Both the position numbers and the translations under genes were made by a program. The notes beneath the pieces are model-generated. The model was not told the origin of the DNA, searched no databases, and saw only the letters and a list, made by a program, of their open reading frames with translations. Below, piece after piece: positions 37,331-48,500 of a DNA stretch of 64,000 nucleotides (its first letter is position 1; every line of letters begins with the position of its first letter). Origin of the DNA: Carettochelys insculpta (Eukaryota > Chordata > Testudines > Carettochelyidae); contig NC_134138.1 of the NCBI RefSeq assembly GCF_033958435.1, forward strand, positions 210,127,298-210,191,297, read 5' to 3'.

Positions 37331-37391
37331 TTTTTGCAAATTCTTGTATTTGGAGTCACCGAGTTTAAGAAGAAATTGCTTGAACACACAG

Positions 37392-37831
37392 GGCTTGTTT
37401 ACACTATTTCATAGTTCAAAGGGAGGATGGTAAGTAGGGTGTTGGGAGTTTATTAATGAAGTGCTGTGGTGCATATGCAGCACTTCATTATGCAAATTAC
37501 CCCCCCCCCCCCCCCGTGGCAACTTTGAAGTGTTAAACTTAGAAGTGCCGGCTCACATGTAGCTGTGACTCACCTGCTGACACTTCAAACTTGCCTAGGC
37601 ACATTTTGAGGAGTAAAGGGACTTTGAAGTTGCCCACGCACTTCGAAGTACCGGTGGGTGAGCTGCGGCTACATATGAACTGGCACTTCAAAGTGTAATG
37701 CTTCGGAGTTGCCGCAGGGGGGAATTTGAGTAATGAAGTGCTGCATATTCACTGCAGCACTTCATTAATTAACTCCCAACACCCTACTTACCATCCTCCC
37801 TTAGAAGTGGGGAGGTGGTGTAGACACAGCC
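37392..37831. mobile_element. Long palindromic MITE, family C copy 1
   Basis: The left end GGCTTGTTTACACTA faces GGTGTAGACACAGCC. Arms pair over long runs: GGGAGGATGGTAAGTAGGGT with ACCCTACTTACCATCCTCCC, and GAAGTGCTG...GCATATGCAGCACTTC. A 16-base C run (about 37500-37515) lies in one arm. It is non-coding. Confidence 0.8.
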
Positions 37832-38521
37832 AGAGAGTTGCAGTTGCTAGTATTCCATTTATTCCATCCCACACGACATGGAACAACCAACCAAAAGAGC
37901 AGGACTAACCCCATAGTGCTCTATCTCAGTTCAAAGCCATTTAGTTGACATCTTTGTTGAACCTGCCAGCAAGAATGACAGTTGTGGTGATAGTTCTTTT
38001 TTTGTAGTCTGAACATTTACCCTCTACGAAGTGGTCTGAAATCACCAGTGTATTTCACACTGGTCAATGTTCAACTGTCAGATGATAATACTTCTGAACA
38101 CCATCATCTGAATCAGAACTCATAACTAAATATAATGGGTGAAATCCTGACCAGTGCAAGGTAGGGGCAAAACTCACACTGATTTCAGTGTGGTCAGGAT
38201 TTCACCCACTACATGTTCCTCTTTGTGTAAAAATTTCCAACAAGAGTTTAAAGTTTGCTTTGTCAACTTTTTTCCCTTCAGGTCTGATCCAACCCCCATT
38301 GTAGTTAATGGTTAGACTTTCATTGACTTTCACATGGGTTGGATTGGGCCCTATGGGGTTATCCTGTTCACCTTTTTCTTCTGTATTTTGTTTTCCCATT
38401 TCTTTCACTAGCTTCTTTTTTCATTCCCTTTTCTGTCTTTTCTTTCTTCATTTTTTCTCTCATCTCTGTAAACCTTTTGCTGAAAGCAACAAGTTCAGCT
38501 ACTTCTCAGCATGCAGTTTTT

Positions 38522-38830
38522 GGATGTGTCTACACTACCACCTTCCTCTGAAGGAAGGATGGTAATTACTACAGCAGTACTCCTCCTTACTTACTCAGGA
38601 GTAAGGGGACTTCGAAGGTGCCCCAGCACTTCGAAGTACCGGTGGGTGAGCTGCGGCTAGACGCATGCCGGTACTTCAAAGTTTAAAACTTTGGAGTTGT
38701 GCGTGGGGCGGGAATTTGCTAAATGAACTTGCTAAATGAAGTGCTGCCTATGCAGGGCAGCACTTCATTAGTGAACTCCCAACACCCTAATTACCATCCT
38801 TCAAAGGGAGGTGGTAGCGTAGTTACAGCC
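38522..38830. mobile_element. Palindromic MITE, family C copy 2
   Basis: It starts GGATGTGTCTACACTACCAC and ends GGTGGTAGCGTAGTTACAGCC, with TTT duplicated on each side (38519-38521, 38831-38833). It shares GGAAGGATGGTAATTA arms and the GTACCGGTGGGTGAGCTGCG centre with 37392-37831. Confidence 0.8.
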
Positions 38831-39274
38831 TTTGTTTTGCTTAGGAAGTAACATTTCTATCCTTTCATGAATACACTGAAGATGAATAATTTAAAAAACC
38901 CAAAGCCATTGTGTAAGAGTGCAGTGTTGTCCTCCTAAGCTACGTCTACACATGAAGCCTACATCGAAATAGGCTATTTCGATGAATAACGTCTACACGT
39001 CCTCCAGGGCTGGCAATGTCGATGTTCAACATCGACGTTGCGCAGCACCACATCGAAATAGGCGCAGCGAGGGAACGTCTACACGCCAAAGTAGCACACA
39101 TCAAAATAAGGGTGCCAGGCACAGCTGCAGACAGAGTCACAGGGTGGACTAGCGCTTCTGGGGCAACAGCTAGCTGCTCCCTTAAAGGGCCCCTCCCAGA
39201 CACACACAGCCTGCACAGCATGCGGTTTGCAGAGCCATAGGCACGCATACCTCGGGCGACGCAGTCATGGACCC

Positions 39275-39275
<1 letters not shown>

Positions 39276-39305
<30 letters not shown>
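39276..39305 (+). repeat. (CAG)10 run in the transposase 5' region
   Basis: Ten CAG units encode poly-Gln just after the upstream ATG at 39267 in the transposase frame. Confidence 0.9.
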
Positions 39306-39307
<2 letters not shown>

Positions 39308-39401
39308 AGAGGTCCACCCAGCTGCCCCTGCAGGAGCAGTGATCGCCCTGCTCCGTGCCATGCAGGAGGCAGCTGAGCACCTCCTTGCCACAGAGTAGGA
39401 G

Positions 39402-40880
39402 ATGCCCGCAGGGGAGGAGGACGCAACCCCCAACCCTGCAGCACCCCGACCCCCCCGCCGCCTCATACGCTGGCGGCTGTGGAGCTACCCCACCAGCACC
39501 GACTGGTGGGAGCGGCTGGTGCTTGGGGAGTGGGACGACGACCGCTGGCTCAGGAACTTTCGGATGAGCCGGCAGACATTTATGCAGCTATGCCAGTGGC
39601 TCACCCCCACACTGAGGCACCAGGACACCGCCATGTGGCGTGCCCTCCCTGTGGAGAAAGGGGTCGGCATCGCTGTCTGGAAGCTGGCCGCTCCAGACAG
39701 CTACCGATCCGTGGGACAGCAGTTTGGCGTCGGCAAGGCCACCGTCGGGGCTGTCCTCATGGAGGTAAGAGGACCCACAGGGGGACGTGGGGGAAGCAGC
39801 CCTGGCAGGGCAGGGGGGCCCTGGCAGGGGAGGGAAGGGGAGGGGAGGGCAGAGGAGGGCAGGGGGGCCCTGGCAGGGAAGGGCCACACACACCCTGCAC
39901 AGCCCTCATTGGTGTTCTCCCATGTGCTTCCCCTGCAGGTCGTCCGCGCCATCAACACCCTGCTCCTCCACAGGCTCGTGAGGCTGGGGGACCCAGATGC
40001 CACCATCGCGGGCTTTGCCACCCTGGGCTTCCCCAGTTGCTTCGGGGCTCTGGATGGGACTCACATCCCCATCCACGCTCCGGAGCACAGTGGAGGACGG
40101 TACATCAACCGGAAGGGCTACCACTCAGTGGTCCTCCAGGCCTTGGTGGACAGCCAGGGCCATTTCCAGGACATTTATGTGGGCTGGCCTGGCAGCACCC
40201 ACGACGCCCAGGTTTTCCGGAACTCAGGCCTGTTCTGCCGGCTGGAGGCAGGGACCTACATCCCTCAGCGGGAGATCCCTGTGGGGGACACCACCCTGCC
40301 CCTCTGCGTCATCGCAGATGCGGCATACCCCCTCCGGCCCTGGCTCATGCACCCGTACACAGGCCATCTGTCAGCCAGCCAGGAGCGCTTCAACCAGCGC
40401 CTGAACCACGCGCGGCAGGTGGTGGAGCGCTCATATGGCCGCCTCAAAAGGCGCTGGAGATGTCTCCTCACCCGCCTGGATGCAGGCCCCACCAACATCC
40501 CCCAGATTGTGGGTGCATGCAGCGCCCTACACAATCTGGTGGAGAGCAAGGGGAAGCCTTCTTTCAGGGCTGGGCTGTGGAGGCTGGCAGGGCCGATGTG
40601 TAGCCACCTGCTGCCCCCAGTCGCCAGGTGGACCCCTAAGGGACCCGGGTCCGGGAGGCCCTGCGGGCCCACTTCGATGAGGCCGCGGGGTGAACGCTGC
40701 CAGGCCCCCCACTGCCCCCCACATCCTCCGCAACACTCCCTGCCCCTATGCCCACACTACGGAGCACCCAACAGCACGCCCCCCCGCAACTTTTCCTGGA
40801 CAAATAAAAGCAGACACTTGTTTGTGAAATCAAACTTGTTTACTTTGAACTCTGTTCTAACTAATACTAACTATATATAG
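39402..40880 (+). CDS. PIF/Harbinger transposase (lightly damaged)
   Basis: The DDE nuclease of the element, expected to cut and paste its ends. An intron at 39765-39938 (GTAAGA...CCCTGCAG) is inferred; it happens to lack stops, so the frame also reads through it. Exon 1 gives an N-terminal helical, DNA-binding-like region (FRMSRQTFMQLCQWL, VGQQFGVGKATVGAVLMEV). Exon 2 gives the DDE_Tnp_4-type core: GALDGTH (Asp at 40053), HDAQVF (Asp at 40203), ADAAYP (Asp at 40317) and VERSYGRLKRRW (Glu at 40425, 36 residues after the last Asp). Three defects are visible: an in-frame TAG at 39396-39398 cuts off a likely longer start (ATG 39267), a short G run at 40550-40553 seems to have lost a base, and the frame that then continues the family-like C-terminus meets TAG at 40601. 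An AATAAA lies at 40802. The copy is probably inactive but young. Confidence 0.88.
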   Translation: MPAGEEDATPNPAAPRPPRRLIRWRLWSYPTSTDWWERLVLGEWDDDRWLRNFRMSRQTFMQLCQWLTPTLRHQDTAMWRALPVEKGVGIAVWKLAAPDSYRSVGQQFGVGKATVGAVLMEVRGPTGGRGGSSPGRAGGPWQGREGEGRAEEGRGALAGKGHTHPAQPSLVFSHVLPLQVVRAINTLLLHRLVRLGDPDATIAGFATLGFPSCFGALDGTHIPIHAPEHSGGRYINRKGYHSVVLQALVDSQGHFQDIYVGWPGSTHDAQVFRNSGLFCRLEAGTYIPQREIPVGDTTLPLCVIADAAYPLRPWLMHPYTGHLSASQERFNQRLNHARQVVERSYGRLKRRWRCLLTRLDAGPTNIPQIVGACSALHNLVESKGKPSFRAGLWRLAGPMCSHLLPPVARWTPKGPGSGRPCGPTSMRPRGERCQAPHCPPHPPQHSLPLCPHYGAPNSTPPRNFSWTNKSRHLFVKSNLFTLNSVLTNTNYI

Positions 40881-40981
40881 GAACTTCTAACGAACTTAAA
40901 TATGAAATGTGTATGTATATATTAACAAAAAAAACCAGGGATAACAAGGAAAGGGAGAACTATTTACATGTGGGGGAAGGA

Positions 40982-43098
40982 TCAGACTGTGCAAACGGGG
41001 GTCACAAATAAATAAATACAAACTGTATATAAGGCTGAACAACAAAACAGTGGGGGGGAATACATACGGGGGGGGGGCCACGTCCTGGGCCCCACGCCCC
41101 TATAGTCCAGCCCTGGGGATGGGCGGCCGGGAGCCCCGCCTCGGCTGCAGCCCTGTCCGGGGCTGGCTGGGGGCCGGGCGGACCGGAAGATACGGCTGGC
41201 GAGTGTCAGCTGGCCCCAGGTCTCCCTCGGCGGAATGGCCCTCGGTGGCGGGGCGACGGCGGACGGCGCAGCGACAAGAGGAGCAGCGGGTGGCACGGCG
41301 GGTGGAGCAGTCAGGGCGGGCGCAGCGGTGGACGGCGCGGCATGGGGGGCCAGGTAATCCGCTATGCGGTTAAAGGTCTCCATGTAGGCCCCCCATGCCT
41401 CTTGGCGCCAGGCCAGCGCCCGCTCCTGGAGATGGAGGCGGCGTTGCTCCACCCACAGCCACTGCTCCGCGACCTCCACCTGCCGGCGGTGGAGGGCCAG
41501 CAGCTGGGGGTCTGTTGCCGGCGACTGCTGCTGGGTCCTCCGTCTTGCCCGCCGTGGGGCCTGTTGTTGCTCTGCCGAGGGGCTGGCCTGGAGCGATGGC
41601 CCCGGAGGGGATTCCGGGACCACTGAAGCCTCGCTGGCGCTCTCCGGTACTTCCGATGGTGCAGCTGCGGAACACAGGAGGGGGGAAGAAGAGTGGAGAC
41701 AGGCGTTAGTGTGGGCCCCGAGCCGTGGCCCTTGTCCCCCCACCCCTGTGCTGCAGGTTCCTCATCCCCGTCCCCGGGAGATGCTGCTGTGATGGGGTTC
41801 AAGGGTCCCCCTGCACTGCACCCCGTCCCCTGGTGGGAGTGACTCTCACTTCACTCAGCAGGTCTGACAGGAGAGGTTTCTTAGGCAACAGATGCCCAGT
41901 TTCTCCCAGAAGCGACAGTACAGCAGTCAGAGACAGTCCTTCCAACCCGTCCTGGGAGAAGACCCCAAGGGGTGCCCCTCTGGGGTGTAGCTTTCCCCCT
42001 CCTCAGGCTGGCTGCCTTCCAGCTCTCCCTTCCCCTAGCCTCTATCTGCGGCCCCTGATTCAAACCCAGCTCGGCTCCTCCCTCCTCTTTGTTCAGGGCA
42101 GAGGTGTCACCTGCCAGTCGTAGCCCCAGGATCATCCTTTGCCCCTGGGAGCTATTCAGCTTGTTGCTCATATCTAGCCTGAGTCTCGCATTTGCACTCC
42201 CCCCATTCCATCACATGCTGCTGCTGGGTGTCCCACCCCCTCCTCCCGGGGGACCCTAGAGGTTCTGCTCCCCCCTGCCCCAGGGATTGGGCATGGCACA
42301 GTTGTGCTGGTGGGGGGGCAGGGGCTGATGCACTCCTGTGAGGGACATGCCACTGCTGTCCTTGGGGCCACGGTCATCTGGGCATGTGGAGGGCCCTGGG
42401 CACATATCTATTACTCCCGCCCCTCAACCCCGGGGGTGTACACCGGGGGGGTACATACCTGTAGGTCCACTCCCACGGTCGGGGGACACCCGGGGGGCGG
42501 ACGCCCGGCTGCTGCTCCTCGATGGCAGGAGGAGGATCTGGAGCCCCATCTCTGTGGAGGAGGAGTCCCCCTCCTCCTCCTCCTCCTGCTCCGGTGCCCT
42601 GGGGGTGGGCTCCAGGGGGGGCCCCCGGGGTGCGGGGCTTGCCTCCGAGGCGGACTCTGGCTCCGGGGCCTGCTGGGGCTCCTCAGCTGAGGTGTCAAGT
42701 GTGACCGGAGGGGAGGAGGTGTGCTGGGGGCCCAGGATGTCCCTGAGCTCCCTGTAAAAGGGGCAAGTGACGGGGGCGGCCCCAGATCGGCCGGCCGCAT
42801 CCCAGGCCCGGGCGTAACCCTGCCGCAGCTCCTTGACTTTACTCCAGACATGGTCTGGAGTGCGGGCTGGGTGACCCCGGGTGGCCAGGCCCTCGGCCAG
42901 CCAAGCGAATGCATCTGTGTTCCGCCTCTTGCTCCCCATTACCTGGAGCACCTCCTCCTTGCTCCAGAGCCCCAGCAGGTCACGAAGCTCGGCCTCTGTC
43001 CAGGAGGGGCCCCGCTGCCACTTCCCGGCCTGGCTCCTGCCCTGGCTCCCCTTCGGGGTGGTTCCCTCAGGGCGCTGGGGGGGCTGCCGGGCGGCCAT
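40982..43098 (-). CDS. Harbinger-encoded Myb/SANT-like DNA-binding protein
   Basis: The second Harbinger gene, thought from studied elements to bind the ends and bring the transposase to the nucleus. Exon 1 is 43098-42459 (213 codons plus one base, donor GTATGT) and exon 2 starts at 41664 after CCGCAG and reads to a stop at 40982; the join is in phase. Near the N-terminus a trihelix/SANT-like domain is clear: GPSWTEAELRDLLGLWSKEE, then RTPDHVWSKVKELRQGYARA and CPFYRELRDILG. A Pro/Ser/Glu-rich linker with a run of acidic residues follows. Exon 2 has QLLALHRRQVEVAEQWLWVE and adjacent Arg/Gln/Leu-rich helix, a likely coiled coil that could mediate partner contact. The last part after about 41050 may be non-genuine tail. 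Both exons are open, so this gene may be intact although its intron carries an LTR-like insert. Confidence 0.82.
41788..42215. mobile_element. LTR-like insertion in the Myb-like gene intron
   Basis: The unit begins TGTGATGGGG and ends CCATTCCATCACA, giving TG...CA ends with an 8-bp terminal inversion (TGTGATGG / CCATCACA). Perfect 6-bp duplications TGCTGC flank it (41782-41787, 42216-42221). At 428 bp without coding capacity it looks like a solo LTR. A caution is that TGCTGC is itself a simple repeat. The termini are symmetric, so orientation cannot be fixed. Confidence 0.7.
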
Positions 43099-43889
43099 GA
43101 GGTCCTTTGGGGGTCTCGGTGGCTGAAGATGAGCATGCAGGCTAGCCGCGTGTTATTGCTGCTGCCTGCACGTTCTCTCAGCTTCCTGCACAGAAAGGGA
43201 GGGGGTGGGGACCTTTAAGGGGCCGCTCCATGCGGCCACCATTGAGCTGAGGGGCTGGAGAGAGCGTCTCTCAACCCCTCAGCTGATGGCCGCCATGGAG
43301 GACCCCGCAATTTCGAAGATGCGGGACGTGCAACGACTACACGTTCCCTACTTCGACGTTGAATGTCGAAGTAGGGCGCTATTCCCATCCCCTCATGGGG
43401 TTAGCGGCTTCGACGTCTCGCCGCCTAACGTCGATGTTAACATCGAAATAGCGCCCAACACGTGTAGCTGTGACAGGCGCTATTTCGAAGTTAGTGCCGC
43501 TACTTCGAAGTAGCGTGCATGTGTAGACACGGCTCTAGAGTATCACAGTCTATGCAAATTACTCATTTACTCACTATAATTCGAAAAGGACTACTATTTT
43601 AAAATAAACTCACTGACATTTTTTACAGCTTCCTAAAAGTATACTTAGCAAGTTCTCGAACCACATTTGCTCCAGCACCACAGTAGAGTCAGAGAGCTGA
43701 GCTGCAAAACTCAACAGTCATGCTGGATCCAGGAAGTGAAAGTGAGGATTTTAAGCAGTTTCACTTCCTCCATTTTAGCCCATTTTAGCATCACATTCTG
43801 GGACGGTGATTTAATGGGTAGTGGTAATGTCAAATGCCAAACACTTGGTATGGGCAATTTTACCTACAAAGATCATGCTGTAACAGAGA

Positions 43890-44317
43890 GGCCATGTCTA
43901 CACTAGCCCAAATCTTCAAAATGGCCATGCAAATGGCCATTTCGAAGATTCCTAATGAGGCACTGAAATACATATTCAGCGTCTCATTAGCATGCCGGTG
44001 GCCACAGCTCTTTGAAATTGCCGCATTTCACTGCCACATGGATTATCCAGACAGGGCTCCTTTTCGAAAGGACCCCACCAACTTCGACATCCCCTTATTC
44101 CTACCAGCTGATAGGAATTTTGAAGTTGGTGGGGTCCTTTCGAAAAGGAGTCCTGTCTGGACGAGCAGCATGGCAGTAAGATGCGGCAATTTCAAAGAGC
44201 CGTGGCTGCCAGCATGCTAATGAGGCGCTGAATATGTATTTCAGTGCCTTATTAGTAATCTTTGAAATGGCCATTTGCATGGCCATTTTGAAGATTTGGG
44301 CTAGCATAGACGTAGCC
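43890..44317. mobile_element. Long palindromic MITE, family A copy 4
   Basis: GGCCATGTCTACACTAGCCC faces GGGCTAGCATAGACGTAGCC. The hairpin is centred near 44105 (CTTATTCCTACCAGCTGATAGGAA). Flanks AGA and AGG match in two of three bases. Confidence 0.82.
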
Positions 44318-44815
44318 AGGAGGTCTGTTTCTCCTCTGCAATGAAATATGTAAGATCCAATTTTCTAATGCAGGAGACAAGCTCCCTCTGAAGATAATTT
44401 GACTGATCAAATACTGGGCGTTAATGCTAGAATGTCATTTTTAAGTTTATTTATGTTGCCACCAAATTCATGTGTTGTTGGTTCCCTGAACTCTTTGCCT
44501 GAGATGTAACGGTATTGTTGTCAGGGAAAGAGAGAGAAAATCTAGACCCTTCTCTGGTTCTTATGCCTTATAATTATAATGAAACTGACAAGGTTATGGG
44601 GGACCAATTAAAAAGAAAGAAGTTTTTTACTGTTTCTAATATTATGTGCAAAATACGAAAGGAAAAGTAGGAAATATATGCAGTTGAACAGAAAAACTGC
44701 TATGATATCTTTTTTTAAAATAAATGCTTTCTAGTCCTTTTTTGAAACCTTTTTATACTAAGAAAAATGATTAGACTCTCAGTTTATCAGATCACATTAG
44801 AGCCCTCTTCTGCTA

Positions 44816-45159
44816 GGCCGTGTCTACACTTGGTCAAAATTTCAAAAGGCCCATGCTAATAGCCAAATCAGAGAATACTAATGAAGCATTGAAATGAATA
44901 CTCAGCACCTCATCAACATGCTGCTGACCACGGCACTTCGAAAGTGCCACATTTCAATCACGTGTGCCTTGTCAACATGGGGCCCTTTTTGAAAGGACCC
45001 CGCAAATAGGATAGTAATAAGGGGATTTCGACATTTGCAGGGTCCTTTCGAAAAGGGCCCCATGTAGATGAGCCACACGCAAAGTGCTCCTCATTAGTAT
45101 TCTCTAATTTGGCCATTAGCACGACCCTTTCAAAATTTTGGCCTAGTGTAGACATAGCC
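44816..45159. mobile_element. Palindromic MITE, family A variant
   Basis: It starts GGCCGTGTCTACACTTGGTC and ends GGCCTAGTGTAGACATAGCC between perfect CTA duplications (44813-44815, 45160-45162), the same triplet used by the autonomous Harbinger at 38938. Inner arms: GGCCCTTTTTGAAAGGACCC pairs with GGGTCCTTTCGAAAAGGGCC. One arm has a small deletion. Confidence 0.85.
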
Positions 45160-45542
45160 CTAATGTGTCTGCACAGATGATTTGGAAATGCCATCTGTCA
45201 TCCCCATTTTCCAATGTGGTATCAGAGAGAAATGGGGCAACCTAAAGTTTCAGTCCTCTTACAAGGCAGTCCAAGTCTTTCAAACTCTGTGCCTGTCTTT
45301 CCAAGACTACGCTTTCCCTCAGTTTCCTTACACAGGAACAGAAAACATGAATCTCAAAATGAAGGACATAATGTGAGATTTCATTTCGTGGAACTCTTCC
45401 CTCACTTATGTCATAGTCTGAGGCACCAGATCATTTAGTCTAACTGTCTCTATGGCCGTGTCTACACTAGCCCCAAAAGTCGAAATGGCCACGCAAATGG
45501 CCATTTCGAAGTTTACTAATGAAGCGCTGAAATGCATATTCA

Positions 45543-48500
45543 TAAGAACATAAGAATGGCCATACTGGGTCAGACCAAAGGTCCATCGAGCCCAGCATCC
45601 CATCTGCCGACGGTGGCCAATGCCAGGTGCCCCAGAGAAGGAGAACAGAAGACAATGATCAAGTGATTTATCTCCTGCCATCCATCTCCTGCCCTTGTTC
45701 TGAAGACTAGGGCACCATACTTTATCCCTGGCTAATAGCCATTTATGGACCTAACCTGCAAAAATTTATCAAGCTCTTTTTTAAACCCTAATAGAGTCCT
45801 GGCCTTCACAGCCTCCTCCAGCAAGGAGTTCCACAGGTTGACTGTGTGCTGTGTGAAGAAAAATTTCCTTTTATTAGTTTTGAACCTACTACCCATCAAT
45901 TTCATTTGGTGTCCCCTAGTTCTTGTATTATGGGAAAAGGTAAATAATTTTTCTATATTCACTTTCTCCACACCATTCATGATTTTATATACCTCTATCA
46001 TATCGCCCCTCAATCGCCTTTTTTCCAAACTGAAAAGTCCCAGTCTCTCTAGCCTCTCCCCATATGGGACCCTTTCCAAGCCCCTAATCATCTTAGTCGC
46101 CCTTTTCTGAACCTTTTCTAATGCCAATATATCTTTTTTGAGGTGAGGAGACCACATCTGCACGCAGTACTCGAGATGTGGGCGTACCATAGTTTTATAT
46201 AGGGGAAGTATGATATCTTTTGTCTTATTATCGATCCCTTTTTTAATAATTCCTAACATCCTATTTCCCTTACTAACTGCCGCTGCACACTGCGTGGATG
46301 TCTTCAGAGAACTATCCACTATAACTCCAAGATCCCTTTCCTGATCTGTCGTAGCTAAATTTGACCCCATCATGTAGTACGTGTAATTTGGGTTATTTTT
46401 TCCAACATGCATTACCTTACACTTACCCACATTAAATTTCATTTGCCATTTTGCTGCCCAATCACTCAGTTTGCTGAGATCTTTTTGTAGTTCTTCACAA
46501 TCCCTTTTGCTTTTGACTGTCCTGAACAACTTGGTGTCATCTGCAAACTTTGCCACCTCACTGCTTACCTCATTTTCTAGATCATTGATGAACAAGTTGA
46601 ACAGGATCGGTCCCAGGACTGACCCCTGGGGAACACCACTAGTTACCCTCCTCCATTGTGAAAATTTACCATTTATTCCCACCCTTTGTTTTCTGCCTTT
46701 TAACCAATTCCCGATCCATGAAAGGACCTTTCCTCCTATCCCATGACCACCTAATTTACATAAAAGCCTTTGGTGTGGGACCGTGTCAAAGGCTTTCTGG
46801 AAATCTAGGTATATTATGTCCACTGGGTGCCCCTTGTCTGCATGTTTATTAACCCCTTCAAAGAATTCTAATAGATTAGTTAGACACGACTTCCCTCTGC
46901 AGAAACCATGCTGACTTTTGCCCAACAATTCGTGCTCTTCTATGTGCCTTGCAATTTTACTCTTTACTAGTGTTTCTACTAATTTGCCTGGTACTGATGT
47001 TAAACTTATCGGTCTATAATTGCCAGGATCTCCTCTAGAGCCTTTTTTAAATATTGGTGTTATATTGGCCGTCTTCCAGTCATTTGGTACCAAAGTGGAT
47101 TTAAAGGATAGGTTACAAACCACTGTTAATAACTCCGCAATTTCACATTTGAGTTCTTTCAGAACCCTTGGGTGAATGCCGTCTGGTCCTGGAGACTTGT
47201 TACTATTCAGCTTATCAATTAATTCCAAAACCTCCTCTAATGTCACTTCAATCTGAGTGAGTTCCTCAGATTTGTCACCTAAAAAGGCTGGCTCAGATTT
47301 AGGAACCTCTGTAACATCTTCAGCCGTGAAGACTGAAGCAAAGAAATCATTTAATCGCTCCGCAATGGCACTGTCTTCCTTGATCGCTCCTTTTATATCT
47401 TTATCATCCAAGGGCCCCACTGCTTTTTTAGCAGGCTTCCTGCTTCTAATGTATTTAAAAAACATTTTACTATCGTTTTTTGAATTTTTGGCTAGCTGTT
47501 TCTCAAACTCTTTTTTGGCTTTTCTTACTACATTATGACACTTAATTTGGGAGTGTTTATGTTCCTTTCTATTTTCCTCACTAGGATTTGACTTCCACTT
47601 TTTAAAAGCTGCCCTTTTCTCTCTCACTGCCTTTTTAACATGGCTGTTTAGCCATGGTGGTTCTTTGTTAGGTCTCTTACTGTGTTTTTTTATTTGGGGT
47701 ATACATTTAAGTTGGGCCTCAAGTATGGTGTCTTTAAACAGTTTCCATGCAGCTTCCAGGGATTTTAGTTTAATTACTCTACCTTTTAGTTTCTGTTTAA
47801 CTAGCTTCCTCATTTTAGTGTAATTCCCCTTTTTGAAATTAAATGCCAGAGTGTTTGACCGCTGCGGTGTTCTTCCCAACACAGGAATATTAAAAGTTAT
47901 TATATTGTGGTCACTATTTCCAAGCGGTCCAGTAACAGTTACCTCTTGGACCAGATCCTGCGTTCCAGTCAAGACTAGATCAAGAATCGACTCTCCCCTT
48001 GTGGGTTCCTGTACTAGCTGCTCCAAGAAGCAGTCATTTAAGGCATCAAGAAATTTAATCTCTGAATCCCGTCCTGAGGTGACATGCACCCAATCAATAT
48101 GGGGATAATTGAAATCTCCTATTATTACTGTGTTTTTTATTTTGATAGCCTCTCTAATCTCCCTTAACATTTCAGCATCACTATCACTGTCCTGGTTAGG
48201 TGGTCGGTAATATATTCCTAATGCCATATTCATATTAGAGGAATGAATTGTTATCCATAATGATTCTATGGAACATTTTGATTCCTTTAGGATTTTTACT
48301 TCATTTGATTCTATATTATCCTTCACATATAGTACCACTCCGCCACCCGCACGACCTGTTCTGTCTTTCCGATATAATTTATATCCCGGTATGATAGTGT
48401 CCCACTGATTTTCCTCATTCCACCATGTTTCTGAGATGCCTACTATGTCAACTTCCTCCTTTGATATGAGGTACTCCAGTTCACCCATCTTATTAGACAG

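Larger units (their letters stand above)
38938..43534. mobile_element. PIF/Harbinger DNA transposon, near-complete, 4.6 kb
   Basis: Terminal inverted repeats AGCTACGTCTACACATG and (inverse of the right end) AGCCGTGTCTACACATG differ at two or three of 17 positions. A perfect CTA duplication flanks the element (38935-38937, 43535-43537). Both ends carry subterminal palindromes rich in TATTTCGATG, GTCGATGTTCAACATCGAC and CTACTTCGAAGTAG. Inside are the two genes expected of an autonomous Harbinger, arranged tail to tail: transposase on the plus strand and a Myb/SANT-like protein on the minus strand. An LTR-like insert (41788-42215) sits in the intron of the second gene. GC content is far above the surrounding DNA. 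It lies in the RAB5A-EFHB intergenic region. Confidence 0.93.

Noticed and set aside
39479..40680. Alternative frames within the Harbinger transposase
   Set aside because: They are out-of-frame readings of the GC-rich gene. Only the frame with GALDGTH, ADAAYP and VERSYG has family motifs; the overlapping plus frame matters only after the probable frameshift at 40550.
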